33,539 nt of DNA from Microcoleus asticus IPMA8 (lineage in GTDB: Bacteria; Cyanobacteriota; Cyanobacteriia; Cyanobacteriales; Microcoleaceae), in the NCBI RefSeq assembly GCF_013179805.1, contig NZ_SRRZ01000080.1:1-33539 (forward strand), in the 5' to 3' direction. Positions 18,149-26,847 of this stretch are shown in pieces; position 1 is the first letter of the stretch; the number at the start of each line of letters is the position of its first letter. Position numbers and translations under genes: made by a program. Below the pieces are notes generated by a model, which worked only from the letters and a program-made list of their open reading frames with translations, had not been told where the DNA came from and made no database searches.

Positions 18149-19228
18149 ATGTGGATTAAGTTCTCAGAAACCAAGCCTTTAGGCATTTTGACTTACTACC
18201 GCCAAAATTTCCTTTCTCCGAGAGCTCGCAGTCTTTCCCTGCTGTTTGCAACCGGAATCAGCTTGAGTTTGGGAGTAGCGGCTTGTGCTTCCAGCGCTAG
18301 CACAACGGACACAGCCACTAAACCCACCACCCCGACCAACAGTACCGCACCTACAAAAAGCGTTACTGTTAACATCGGCTTCCAAAAATCGGCTACCGTT
18401 CTCAACGCTCTTAAAACCAAAGGCGACTTAGAAAAAGCCTTAGCAGCCTCCAAATCTTCTGTAAAATTTGTAGAATTTCCGGCTGGGCCACCATTATTAG
18501 AAGGAATGAATGCAGGCAGTATTGACTTCGGCTACACAGGAGAAGCGCCGCCAGTTTTTGCCCAAGCTGCCGGAACACCATTAGTTTATGTTGCTTACGA
18601 AACATCCAATCCTCAGTCTGAAGGTATTGTGGTTCCCAAGGATTCACCCATACAAACTGTTGCCGATCTGAAAGGCAAAAAAGTTGCTTTTGCCAAAGGA
18701 TCTAACACCAATTACTTAATAGTTAAAGCTTTAGAAGCGGCTGGACTTCAATACAGCGACATCACTCCAGTTTTTCTCAAACCAGCAGAGGCCCGTGCCG
18801 CTTTTGAAGGCGGAAAAGTCGATGCTTGGGCGGTCTGGGACCCGTATTTAGCATCAGCCGAAAAAACCGCAGGCGGACGACTAATCAAAGATGCCACAGG
18901 AATTGCTGCTAATCGAGGTTACTATCTGGCTCGTAAGGCTTTTGTTGACGAACATCCTGAGATTTTAAAACTGATTTTAGATGAGGTAAAAAAGGTAGAT
19001 CGATGGGCGGCGGGCAATCCAGTAGAAGTTGCTAAATTTTTGGAGACGCAATTAGGAATAGAAGCCTCCGTCTTAGAAGTGTCAGAAAAGCGACGTAAGT
19101 ATGGCGTTTCTCCCCTGACGGATGAAGAGATATCAGGACAGCAGGAAATTGCTGATACTTTCCATAAATTGGAGCTTATTCCTAAGCCAGTTCAGGTTAA
19201 AGAAATCGTTTTGAAAAATAGTAAGTAA
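18149..19228 (+). CDS. Aliphatic-sulfonate-type binding lipoprotein (SsuA-like), paralogue 2
   Basis: A 359-residue lipoprotein: hydrophobic segment about 28-45, lipobox GVAAC with Cys46, and a Thr/Pro-rich linker. The SsuA-like core contains FPAGPPLLEGMNAGSIDFGY, GEAPPVFAQAAGTPLVYV and FEGGKVDAWAVWDPYLA. These blocks are nearly the same as in the binding proteins at 23779 and 30093. It binds a sulfonate or related anion. ATG 18149 is preferred over TTG 18140; no clear ribosome binding site precedes either. The AprA-like gene follows after only 24 bases, so the two are probably co-transcribed; this ties the flavoprotein to organosulfur supply. Confidence 0.85.
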   Translation: MWIKFSETKPLGILTYYRQNFLSPRARSLSLLFATGISLSLGVAACASSASTTDTATKPTTPTNSTAPTKSVTVNIGFQKSATVLNALKTKGDLEKALAASKSSVKFVEFPAGPPLLEGMNAGSIDFGYTGEAPPVFAQAAGTPLVYVAYETSNPQSEGIVVPKDSPIQTVADLKGKKVAFAKGSNTNYLIVKALEAAGLQYSDITPVFLKPAEARAAFEGGKVDAWAVWDPYLASAEKTAGGRLIKDATGIAANRGYYLARKAFVDEHPEILKLILDEVKKVDRWAAGNPVEVAKFLETQLGIEASVLEVSEKRRKYGVSPLTDEEISGQQEIADTFHKLELIPKPVQVKEIVLKNSK

Positions 19229-19252
19229 AGTCATTAGCAAGAGGAAATCAAG

Positions 19253-20956
19253 ATGAATACTCAATTCATAAAAACCGATGTGCTGGTAATTGGTGGCGGT
19301 ACGGCTGGCACTATGGCTGGGATTAAAGCTAAACAGGCAAATCCTGACAGCGAAGTGCTAATTTTAGAGAAGGCAAATATTCGCAGAAGTGGTGCGATCG
19401 CAATGGGAATGGATGGCGTGAATACTGCTGTCATTCCCGGCCATTCCACACCAGAACAATACGTCCGCGAAATTACCCTTGCTAATGACGGTATCCTCAA
19501 CCAAAAAGCTGTTTATCAAACCGGAAAATTAGGCTATGAAGTCATCCAAGAGTTAGAAACTTGGGGAGTAAAATTTCAGAAAGATGCTCAGGGAAACTAT
19601 GACTTAAAACAAGTTCACCGTGTCGGAAAATATGTGTTACCAATGCCCGAAGGTAAAGACCTTAAACAAATTTTAACTCGACAGGTGAAACGCCACAAAG
19701 TGAAAGTTACCAATCGAGTCATGGCAACTCGCGTCTTAGTACAAAAAGGACGCGCTACCGGTGCTGTTGGCTTTGACGTGCGAAATGGCGATTTTGTAGT
19801 AATTCAAGCGAAAGCTGTCATTCTTTCTACAGGTGCTTGCGGCCGTTTAGGACTACCCGATTCTGGCTACCTTTATGGAACCTATGAAAATCCGACTAAT
19901 GCCGGAGATGGCTATTCAATGGCTTACCATGCAGGCGCAGAACTTAGTAACATTGAATGCTTTCAAGTCAACCCGTTAATTAAAGATTATAACGGCCCTG
20001 CTTGCGCTTATGTTGCCGGCCCCTTTGGTGCTCATACTGCTAATGCCGAAGGTCATCGCTTCATTAATTGCGATTATTGGAGCGGTCAAATGATGCTGGA
20101 AATCTGGAAGGAATTAAACTCTGGTAAAGGCCCGATTCAATTAAAAATGACTCATCTCGATGAGGATACTATTGCTGAAATCGAGTCAATTCTTTGGTCA
20201 AATGAGCGGCCGAGCCGAGGGAGATTTCACGAAGGGAGAGGCGAAAATTATCGATCTCACGGCGTTGAAATGCACATTTCAGAAATAGGGCTATGCAGCG
20301 GCCACAGCGCCTCTGGTGTTTGGGTGAATGAAAAGGCAGAAACAACTGTACCGGGACTCTATGCAGCGGGAGATATGGCCAGCGTTCCTCATAATTATAT
20401 GATCGGCGCGTTTGTGTTTGGTAGGTTAGCAGGAACTAATGCCATTGATTACATCCAAGATGTAGATTATGTCGAGCCAGATGCTGAATTTCTAGAAGCA
20501 GAGAAAGCGCGGATTTATGCACCTTTAAATCTGCCGAATGGAATTCCTCACACGCAAGTAGAATATAAATTACGACGCTTGGTGAATGATTATTTACAGC
20601 CGCCCAAAGTAGGGAATAAACTTGAAATTGGGCTGAATAATTTTGTCCGCTATCACGAAACCTTAGAGGAAATGGGCGCTCGAGATGCCCATGAGTTAAT
20701 GCGCTGTATGGAAGTTCACTTTATTCGAGACTGTGCGGAGATGGCGGCGAGAGCTTCTTTGTATCGCCGCGAGACTCGTTGGGGGCTTTATCATTATCGA
20801 TTAGATTACCCTGACAAGAATGATGAAGAGTGGTTTTGTCATGTTAATTTGAAAAAAGAGGAGTCGGGAGAAATGAAATTGTTTAAGCGTCCAGTTGAAC
20901 CTTATATTGTGGAGGTTGATTTGCATAAAGAGGATTATGATGTTGTAGCTCGTTAA
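19253..20956 (+). CDS. AprA-like FAD flavoprotein (fumarate reductase/APS reductase superfamily)
   Basis: A 567-residue soluble flavoprotein. Residues 10-19 carry the FAD fold VLVIGGGTAG. Residues 44-52 read RRSGAIAMG, where succinate dehydrogenase has the His for covalent FAD; as far as I recall, dissimilatory APS reductase subunit A has RSGAVAQG here. The C-terminal FAD motif TTVPGLYAAGDMASVPHNYM (about 363-382), followed by GAFVFGRLAGTNA, also resembles AprA. An Fe-S partner (21245) follows after a repeat. Strong GAGGAA precedes ATG 19253. Likely substrates are a sulfur oxyanion or its adenylyl form, but fumarate-type chemistry is not excluded. It is shorter than typical AprA (over 600 residues) and may be a separate subfamily. 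Confidence 0.75.
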   Translation: MNTQFIKTDVLVIGGGTAGTMAGIKAKQANPDSEVLILEKANIRRSGAIAMGMDGVNTAVIPGHSTPEQYVREITLANDGILNQKAVYQTGKLGYEVIQELETWGVKFQKDAQGNYDLKQVHRVGKYVLPMPEGKDLKQILTRQVKRHKVKVTNRVMATRVLVQKGRATGAVGFDVRNGDFVVIQAKAVILSTGACGRLGLPDSGYLYGTYENPTNAGDGYSMAYHAGAELSNIECFQVNPLIKDYNGPACAYVAGPFGAHTANAEGHRFINCDYWSGQMMLEIWKELNSGKGPIQLKMTHLDEDTIAEIESILWSNERPSRGRFHEGRGENYRSHGVEMHISEIGLCSGHSASGVWVNEKAETTVPGLYAAGDMASVPHNYMIGAFVFGRLAGTNAIDYIQDVDYVEPDAEFLEAEKARIYAPLNLPNGIPHTQVEYKLRRLVNDYLQPPKVGNKLEIGLNNFVRYHETLEEMGARDAHELMRCMEVHFIRDCAEMAARASLYRRETRWGLYHYRLDYPDKNDEEWFCHVNLKKEESGEMKLFKRPVEPYIVEVDLHKEDYDVVAR

Positions 20957-21003
20957 GTTTTTATCGCGAGCGAATGTATTTTGTAAGTTGGGTTTTACTT
21001 TAC

Positions 21004-21126
21004 ATATTGCACCATTGTTAAAAGCTTGTAGGGGCGGGTTCGCCAAGAACCTTAAACCGCATAGCAAAAGCTAAAAAACCCGCCCCCACCCCACGATTGA
21101 TTCCTTTATTGACAATGGTGGAATAT
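21004..21126. repeat. 123-bp palindromic element with G-rich core
   Basis: ATATTGCACCATTGTTAA (21004-21021) and its inverted copy (21109-21126, two mismatches) enclose TGTAGGGGCGGGTTCGCC and AACCCGCCCCC. The core is shared with the element at 13681, but the outer arms differ. It lies between the flavoprotein and ferredoxin genes and could lower read-through into the latter. Confidence 0.7.
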
Positions 21127-21244
21127 CTGAATTTTAACCGGATTTCTCTATTAGACTGGGTTTTAACCCAGCGGCTTAAAGAGAAGAGTCCTAAAGCACA
21201 ACTACGTACCTTTGTTTATTCACAATTAACGATCGCAACTAACT

Positions 21245-21472
21245 ATGGCTTTAATTACACAACGAATTGATGTTCCTGTCACTGTAGATGAGTCTAAGTG
21301 TTTGGAGAAATGCCATGTCTGCATTGATGTTTGTCCTTTAGATGTATTAGCCAAAAATCCAGAAACAGGCAAAGCTTACATGAAATACGATGAATGTTGG
21401 TTTTGCTTACCCTGTGAAAAAGAATGTCCGACAAATGCAATTACGGTTAAAATACCTTTCTTGCTGCGCTAA
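21245..21472 (+). CDS. Two-[4Fe-4S] ferredoxin, AprB-like
   Basis: A 75-residue electron carrier with eight cysteines. Cluster one uses C19, C23, C26 and C30 followed by Pro, with an unusual extra residue between the first two. Cluster two uses C51, C54, C57 and C61 in canonical CxxCxxCxxxCP spacing. DECWFCLPCEKECPTNAI resembles the AprB segment that places a tryptophan (here W52) between clusters. It is about half the length of AprB, lacking its C-terminal tail. It probably passes electrons to or from the flavoprotein at 19253. A HEAT-repeat gene starts 31 bases after its stop. Confidence 0.85.
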   Translation: MALITQRIDVPVTVDESKCLEKCHVCIDVCPLDVLAKNPETGKAYMKYDECWFCLPCEKECPTNAITVKIPFLLR

Positions 21473-21503
21473 ATTTGTTCTAGTTTGTAGGGATTATAAA
21501 ACC

Positions 21504-22478
21504 ATGAATGCTGAGACTGATAGCGAATTAAATCAATGGCTGGAAATGTTGCGATCGCCCGATCTCAGCGATCGCCTTGTTGCCGTTAAAAATCTACAAT
21601 ATTTGGGCGATGAAGAAGCTACAAATGCCCTACTCTTTGCCCTGTCTGATGACAGTCTTGCCGTTCAGAAAATTGCAATATCTGCTCTTTGGGAAATTGG
21701 CAACCCTGTAGCTATTCCCGCTTTAATCGAGTGTCTAGGTTCCGCCGATATCGATATTCGTCAAGAAGCATTATCGGCATTGAATGAATTAGTTTCACCC
21801 GCTGACTTAAGGCAACTCCTAGATGCACTCCACCGCGACAATGTTAATATCCAGCTCAACATATTAACTCTATTGCGGAAGATCCACGATGCTCAATCTT
21901 TACCCGATATTTTACCATTTTTTGTATCAAAAATTTCTGAATTGAGAGCAGCAGCAGTTACCACTCTTAGCTATCTCAATCAGGTGGAAAAATGCCCGCA
22001 AGCTTTGGCTTTAGTATCTGATATAGATGTCAATGTTCGCCGTGCTACGGCTTTAACTTTAGGACATTTAACAGATCCAGAAATTATCTCAATTTTGTGT
22101 CAAACCCTCCAAAGCGATACTGACTGGCAAGTGCGACGAAATGCAGCTAAATCTTTGGCAATTCATGCCGATCCTGCGGCGATTTCCGCGCTGGAAACGG
22201 CGGTAAGTGACGAACACTGGCAAGTTCGCAAATTCGCGTTACAAGCTTTGCAAAAAATGCCAGATGAACGAGTGCTACCTGCTTTAATTAGATCCTTAGC
22301 TGATGAATATTCAGATGTGCGAAAAGAAGCTGCGATCGCGCTCGGTAATCTCAGCAATCCTGTGGCGATGAATGCGCTGCAACAATCTCTCGACGATCCT
22401 GATAAAGAAGTCTCTATCTTTTCTGAAAGAGCAATTCAAAAAATTCAAAAATTACTGCAAAATTCCCCCAATGCTTAA
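21504..22478 (+). CDS. HEAT-repeat protein
   Basis: A 324-residue all-helical protein built of about nine or ten HEAT/PBS-lyase-type repeats (for example ALSDDSLAVQKIAISALWEI, LQSDTDWQVRRNAAKSLAIH, LADEYSDVRKEAAIALGNLS). There is no signal peptide or membrane segment. Such scaffolds bind partner proteins; in cyanobacteria some are bilin lyases, but no lyase-specific feature is evident. ATG 21504 was chosen because upstream in-frame codons lie inside the ferredoxin gene. Its end overlaps the Mrp start by eight bases, and the ferredoxin is 31 bases upstream, so a role in assembling or docking the Fe-S/flavoprotein pair is plausible but inferred. Confidence 0.85.
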   Translation: MNAETDSELNQWLEMLRSPDLSDRLVAVKNLQYLGDEEATNALLFALSDDSLAVQKIAISALWEIGNPVAIPALIECLGSADIDIRQEALSALNELVSPADLRQLLDALHRDNVNIQLNILTLLRKIHDAQSLPDILPFFVSKISELRAAAVTTLSYLNQVEKCPQALALVSDIDVNVRRATALTLGHLTDPEIISILCQTLQSDTDWQVRRNAAKSLAIHADPAAISALETAVSDEHWQVRKFALQALQKMPDERVLPALIRSLADEYSDVRKEAAIALGNLSNPVAMNALQQSLDDPDKEVSIFSERAIQKIQKLLQNSPNA

Positions 22479-23583
22479 TTCTTCCTCCTTACCAAAAACT
22501 GACTCACATCTACCCTCAGAAAACCCCAATATTTTGGGAGAATTTCGACAGCAAGAAGTTGTAAACTATCTCAAACAAGTCATCGAACCCACCCTCAAAA
22601 ATGATATCATCAGTTTGGGCATGGTGCGAAATTTGCGAATTGTTGATGGTTACATTTATTTGCGCCTTTATATTGGTTCGCATCAGCAAGACTTACAAGC
22701 AAAAATTGAATCTGTTTTATCACCTATAACCTGGTGTAAAAAAACTTATATTCAAATTTGCACGATAGCTAATGTGCGAACTACTTTAGCTATTTGTAGC
22801 GGTAAAGGGGGCGTCGGAAAATCTACAACTGCCGTCAATTTAGCCGCCGCTTTAAAATTACAAGGGGCAAAAGTAGGCTTACTAGATGCTGATGTTTACG
22901 GCCCGAATATTCCGCAAATGTTAGGCTTAGGACAAGCCGATGTAGAGACAATTAATACTGATAAAGGTCAGAAATTTTTACCTTTAGAAGCGCAGGGAAT
23001 CAAACTGATGTCTGTGGGTTTATTAGCCGAACCAGAACGCCCTTTAGCATGGCGCGGCCCCGTTCTCCACAAAATTATTACTCAGTTTATTCAAGATGTA
23101 GAATGGGGCGAATTAGATTATTTACTAATTGACTTACCCCCAGGAACCGGAGATGCTCAAATTACTATTGTGCAAGAAAGTCCGATTTGTGGAGTAATAC
23201 TTGTTACTACGCCGCAACAAATATCTATTTCCGATGTCCGTCGCAATATTTATATGTTTCGCCAAGTCGGGGTTCCGGTTCTTGGGATTATTGAAAATAT
23301 GAGTTATTTAATTTGCGATCGCGATTCACAACCACTGCAAATTTTTGGTAGTGGCGGCGGTAAACAGCTAGCAGAAGAACTCCAAGCACCCCTCCTTGCC
23401 CAAATTCCTATAGATCCGCGCATCTGTGCGGGCGGTGATACAGGTAAACCTCTAACCCTCGCAGATCCGAACTCGGCGGTATCTCAGGTTTTTATGCAGA
23501 TAGCAGCAGTTCTAGATGCTACTTTTTCTCCTTCGGGTGCAACTGATATATTGGCCGCGAATATTAATCAAGTAAGCAACTAG
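22471..23583 (+). CDS. Mrp/ApbC-type P-loop ATPase (Fe-S carrier-like)
   Basis: A 370-residue cytoplasmic ATPase. Residues about 25-100 form a MIP18-like domain. The deviant Walker A SGKGGVGKSTTAVNLA begins near residue 110, followed by LLDADVYGPNIPQMLG and DYLLIDLPPGTGDAQITIVQ. In ApbC/Nbp35 proteins a CxxC near the end binds a transferable Fe-S cluster; here the region reads MSYLICDRDSQPLQIFG with only Cys282. The start ATG 22471 overlaps the HEAT stop (ATGCTTAA), so the two are coupled. Position after a ferredoxin suggests Fe-S delivery to it. Cyanobacteria usually have a separate housekeeping Mrp, so this would be a dedicated paralogue. Confidence 0.85.
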   Translation: MLNSSSLPKTDSHLPSENPNILGEFRQQEVVNYLKQVIEPTLKNDIISLGMVRNLRIVDGYIYLRLYIGSHQQDLQAKIESVLSPITWCKKTYIQICTIANVRTTLAICSGKGGVGKSTTAVNLAAALKLQGAKVGLLDADVYGPNIPQMLGLGQADVETINTDKGQKFLPLEAQGIKLMSVGLLAEPERPLAWRGPVLHKIITQFIQDVEWGELDYLLIDLPPGTGDAQITIVQESPICGVILVTTPQQISISDVRRNIYMFRQVGVPVLGIIENMSYLICDRDSQPLQIFGSGGGKQLAEELQAPLLAQIPIDPRICAGGDTGKPLTLADPNSAVSQVFMQIAAVLDATFSPSGATDILAANINQVSN

Positions 23584-23667
23584 AGAAGTAATACTAACAA
23601 AAATCTACAGAATGTGCTTGCATTTTTAAAGCCATCTGTGGAATAATAGGAGCTTGTTAGAGTTAAC

Positions 23668-23693
23668 TACGGTATATCGGTCAATTTATCGTA
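23668..23693. promoter_or_regulatory. Sulfur-island dyad, copy C (candidate operator)
   Basis: 26 bases: left half TACGGTATATCGG, right half TCAATTTATCGTA. It ends 85 bases before the GTG of the binding protein at 23779. The bases after it (GTAAACTTG) resemble those after copy A (TAAACTGCG), which suggests a shared promoter layout. This is the only candidate promoter signal between the Mrp gene and the ssuA-ssuD-ssuC operon. Confidence 0.65.
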
Positions 23694-23778
23694 GTAAACT
23701 TGTCAATAATGATTAGCTCAGCTTTTGCATGGCTATTGCGTTACTTGGTTTTCAATACTTGAAATTTAGGAAGGGATA

Positions 23779-24861
23779 GTGTTAACCCCATTGAGAGAGA
23801 GCCTATTTCCAGCTCGATTGAGGCATTTTTGGAGCAAACTAAAGTATAGTTCGCTCCAAACCTTTGCTTTGCTTTTTGCAGTTGGCTTCAGTTTGAGTTT
23901 GACAGTTTCAGCCTGTGCTCCTACTCAGCAAACAAATTCAACTACTGCCCCAACTTCTACTGCCACATCGGTGGCTAGTTCTAACGCACAACAGAGCAAT
24001 GTAATTCGGATCGGCTATCAAAAATATGGAACTCTAAGCATCCTTAAATCACGGGGAAGTTTAGAGAAACGTTTGGCTTCCCAAAGCACTTCTGTACAGT
24101 GGCTTCAATTTCCCGCTGGCCCTCAATTACTAGAAGCTTTGAATGCAGGCAGTATTGACTTTGGCCATACAGGAGAAGCGCCGCCTATTTTCGCACAAGC
24201 TGCTGGCGCACCATTGGTATATGTTGCTAATGAGCCTCCTAATCCTAAAGGTGAAGCTATCTTAGTACCGAAAGATTCTCCTATTCAAGATGTGGCTGGG
24301 TTGAAAGGCAAAAAAGTTGTATTTAATAAGGGTTCAAATGTGCAATACCTAGTGGTAGAAGCATTAACAGCAGCCGGATTGAAATATAGCGACATTCAGC
24401 CTATTTATCTGCCGCCAGCAGATGCGCGGGCAGCTTTTGAACAAGGCGGTGTCGATGCTTGGGCGATTTGGGACCCATTTTTTACAGTAGCGAAACGAGC
24501 TACAGGATCTCGTGTTCTTAAGGATGGAGAAGGGCTTGTAGCTAATCGAGAATTTTATTTAGCTGCCAAACCTTTTAACGAGCAATATCCTGACCGGATT
24601 AAGGCAATTTTAGAGGAACTTCAAAAAGTAGATGAATGGGCGGCGGCTCAACCAACTGAGGTGGCAAAAGTGCTGTCTCCTGAGCTGGGTATTGACGTTC
24701 CAGCTTTAGAAGAAATCTCACGGAGACGGCCTTACGGAGTGCAGCCGATTACGGATGAAGTCATTACTTACCAGCAAAAAGTTGCTGATACGTTCTTGGA
24801 TTTAAAGCTACTTCCCAAACAGGTCAAAATTAGCGAAGTGGCTCAGCTAACTAAACAATAA
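23779..24861 (+). CDS. ssuA: Aliphatic sulfonate binding lipoprotein (SsuA-like), paralogue 3
   Basis: A 360-residue lipoprotein starting with GTG at 23779; AGGAAGGG ends about five bases upstream. The hydrophobic segment is about 28-45, and the lipobox LTVSAC has Cys46. The core contains FPAGPQLLEALNAGSIDFGH, GEAPPIFAQAAGAPLVYV and FEQGGVDAWAIWDPFF, the blocks typical of SsuA. It lies 22 bases before ssuD and in the same operon as ssuC, so binding of alkanesulfonates is the best call. Three close paralogues in 13 kb suggest duplication and divergence of ligand range. Confidence 0.88.
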   Translation: MLTPLRESLFPARLRHFWSKLKYSSLQTFALLFAVGFSLSLTVSACAPTQQTNSTTAPTSTATSVASSNAQQSNVIRIGYQKYGTLSILKSRGSLEKRLASQSTSVQWLQFPAGPQLLEALNAGSIDFGHTGEAPPIFAQAAGAPLVYVANEPPNPKGEAILVPKDSPIQDVAGLKGKKVVFNKGSNVQYLVVEALTAAGLKYSDIQPIYLPPADARAAFEQGGVDAWAIWDPFFTVAKRATGSRVLKDGEGLVANREFYLAAKPFNEQYPDRIKAILEELQKVDEWAAAQPTEVAKVLSPELGIDVPALEEISRRRPYGVQPITDEVITYQQKVADTFLDLKLLPKQVKISEVAQLTKQ

Positions 24862-24883
24862 GTAATCAGGGAGAATACGGCAA

Positions 24884-26065
24884 ATGGAATTATTTTGGTT
24901 TATCCCAACTCACGGAGACGGACGCTATTTAGCTTCAGGAATTGGAGGGAGATCTGGCAGTTTTTCCTACTTAAAGCAAATCGCTCAAGCCGTTGACCAT
25001 CTAGGATTTACGGGTGCTCTGCTTCCGACTGGGCGCTCTTGCGAAGACGCTTGGGTAGTGGCTTCATCCCTAATGTCTGTAACAGAAAAAATGCGTTTTT
25101 TAGTAGCAATTCGTCCGGGGTTAATGTCTCCAGGGGTAGGAGCGCGGATGGCAGCAACCCTTGACAGATTATCTAATGGGCGCTTGCTGATTAATGTTGT
25201 TACGGGCGGCGATCCGGTGGAATTAGCTGGAGATGGAGTGCATCTGAGTCACGACGCACGTTATGAATTGACGGATGAATTCTTGACAGTTTGGAGAGCG
25301 ATGCTTGAAGGTAGTAGCTCCACTAACCTGCGACATAAAGAAGTCGACTTTAGCGGTGAATATCTCCAAATTAAGGGTGGCAAAGTTCTATTCCCACCTG
25401 TACAAACTCCCCATCCTCCCTTGTGGTTTGGCGGTTCCTCGCCAATCGCTCAACAAATTGCGGCTAAGCATATTGATGTTTATCTTACTTGGGGAGAACC
25501 GCCGCAACAAGTAGCAAAAAAAATTGAAGCTGTGAAAAAATTAGCAGCAGAACAGGGTAGAACTGTGCGGTTTGGGATTCGTCTTCATGTGATTGTACGG
25601 GAAACGGAGGGTGAAGCTTGGGAGGACGCAAATCGTTTGATTAAATATGTTGATGAAGATGCGATCGCAGCCGCCCAAAAAGCTTACGCCAGGATGGACT
25701 CTGAAGGACAGCGACGTATGACTGAACTGCATACAGGCAGTCGCGAAGCTCTGGAAATTAGCCCCAATTTGTGGGCGGGAATTGGGTTAGTAAGAGGCGG
25801 TGCCGGTACTGCTTTAGTGGGAGATCCCGATACCGTTGTTGCACGAATGTTGGAATATTCAGAATTGGGAATTGAAACTTTCATTTTCTCCGGTTATCCC
25901 CACTTAGAAGAAGCTTATCGAGTGGCTGAACTGCTATTCCCCCGCTTGCCTTTAAAAAACCAACCTGTTGTAAATCAACCACAAATGTTTAGTCCTTTTG
26001 GCGAAATTATTGCCAACGAAAAGTTTCCCACACAAAAAGAAGTTGTTTCTCCCAGCGCATCATGA
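24884..26065 (+). CDS. ssuD: FMNH2-dependent alkanesulfonate monooxygenase SsuD
   Basis: A 393-residue cytoplasmic enzyme of the bacterial-luciferase-like family. It cleaves C1 or longer alkanesulfonates with O2 and reduced FMN to aldehyde and sulfite. Diagnostic blocks are MELFWFIPTHGDGRYLA at the N-terminus, TGRSCEDAWVVASSL (with the conserved Cys), RLLINVVTGGDPVELAGDG, PHPPLWFGGSSPIAQ, FGIRLHVIVRETEGEAW and GYPHLEEAYRVAELLFPRLP. Length agrees with the family (about 380). GGGAG precedes the ATG. Its stop overlaps the ssuC start as ATGA. The reduced flavin would come from SsuE (31161-31718). Confidence 0.93.
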   Translation: MELFWFIPTHGDGRYLASGIGGRSGSFSYLKQIAQAVDHLGFTGALLPTGRSCEDAWVVASSLMSVTEKMRFLVAIRPGLMSPGVGARMAATLDRLSNGRLLINVVTGGDPVELAGDGVHLSHDARYELTDEFLTVWRAMLEGSSSTNLRHKEVDFSGEYLQIKGGKVLFPPVQTPHPPLWFGGSSPIAQQIAAKHIDVYLTWGEPPQQVAKKIEAVKKLAAEQGRTVRFGIRLHVIVRETEGEAWEDANRLIKYVDEDAIAAAQKAYARMDSEGQRRMTELHTGSREALEISPNLWAGIGLVRGGAGTALVGDPDTVVARMLEYSELGIETFIFSGYPHLEEAYRVAELLFPRLPLKNQPVVNQPQMFSPFGEIIANEKFPTQKEVVSPSAS

Positions 26066-26847
26066 ACAAAAAATGGTTCAAAAATTACTATTTTCAGCAG
26101 GTCATTCCTTGGATTGTACCAATTGTGCTGATTGTTAGCTGGCAATTGTTAGTACAGGTGGGTTGGCTTTCCACAAGAATTTTGCCAGCACCAACAGGTG
26201 TTTTAAGTGCAGGAATTAGATTGGCAATTACCGGGGAACTGTTTCACCATATCGGCATTAGTTCTTGGCGGGCGCTGGTTGGTTTCATCATAGGCGGAAG
26301 TATTGGTTTGATCCTAGGTTTCCTCAATGGTTTTTTTCCAATCGCCGAAAAGCTGCTAGATACTTCTGTGCAAATGATCCGTAATATTCCCCACCTTGCC
26401 TTAATTCCCCTAGTAATTGTGTGGTTTGGAATTGGCGATCAAGCGCGATTATTTTTGGTGGCTTTGGGTGTATTTTTTCCAATGTACATCAATACATTTC
26501 ATGGCATCCGTAGCGTCGATGCCGGATTGATTGAAATGGGAAAAGTCTATGGCTTGAATGCCACGTCTCTTTTGTGGCAAGTTATTCTGCCTGGGGCTTT
26601 GCCTTCAATTTTGGTAGGGGTGCGATTTTCTTTGGGGATTATGTGGATCACCCTAATTGTTGCAGAAACAATTGCGGCTGACTCTGGTATCGGTTATATG
26701 GCAATGAATGCTCGCGAGTTCATGCAAACTGATGTTGTAGTTTTGAGCATTATCATGTATGCTTTGTTGGGTAAGTTTGCAGATGCGATCGCCAGGAAGT
26801 TAGAAGAAAAATGGCTGGCTTGGCATCCCAATTATCAGGCAGCTTAG
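26062..26847 (+). CDS. ssuC: Alkanesulfonate ABC transporter permease SsuC
   Basis: A 261-residue inner-membrane protein with about six helices and the permease signature IEMGKVYGLNATSLLWQVIL followed by PGALPSILVGVRFSLGIMW. It overlaps ssuD by four bases (ATGA), so it is translationally coupled. No ssuB follows in this operon. The nearest unpaired ATPase gene is at 32373, with its own copy of the shared dyad. It works with the binding lipoproteins of this island. Confidence 0.92.
   Translation: MNKKWFKNYYFQQVIPWIVPIVLIVSWQLLVQVGWLSTRILPAPTGVLSAGIRLAITGELFHHIGISSWRALVGFIIGGSIGLILGFLNGFFPIAEKLLDTSVQMIRNIPHLALIPLVIVWFGIGDQARLFLVALGVFFPMYINTFHGIRSVDAGLIEMGKVYGLNATSLLWQVILPGALPSILVGVRFSLGIMWITLIVAETIAADSGIGYMAMNAREFMQTDVVVLSIIMYALLGKFADAIARKLEEKWLAWHPNYQAA

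Noticed and set aside
19253..20956. Succinate dehydrogenase or fumarate reductase flavoprotein (SdhA/FrdA)
   Set aside because: The covalent-FAD His is replaced by the RRSGAIAMG motif, and the gene neighbours are sulfur genes, with no membrane anchor subunits.
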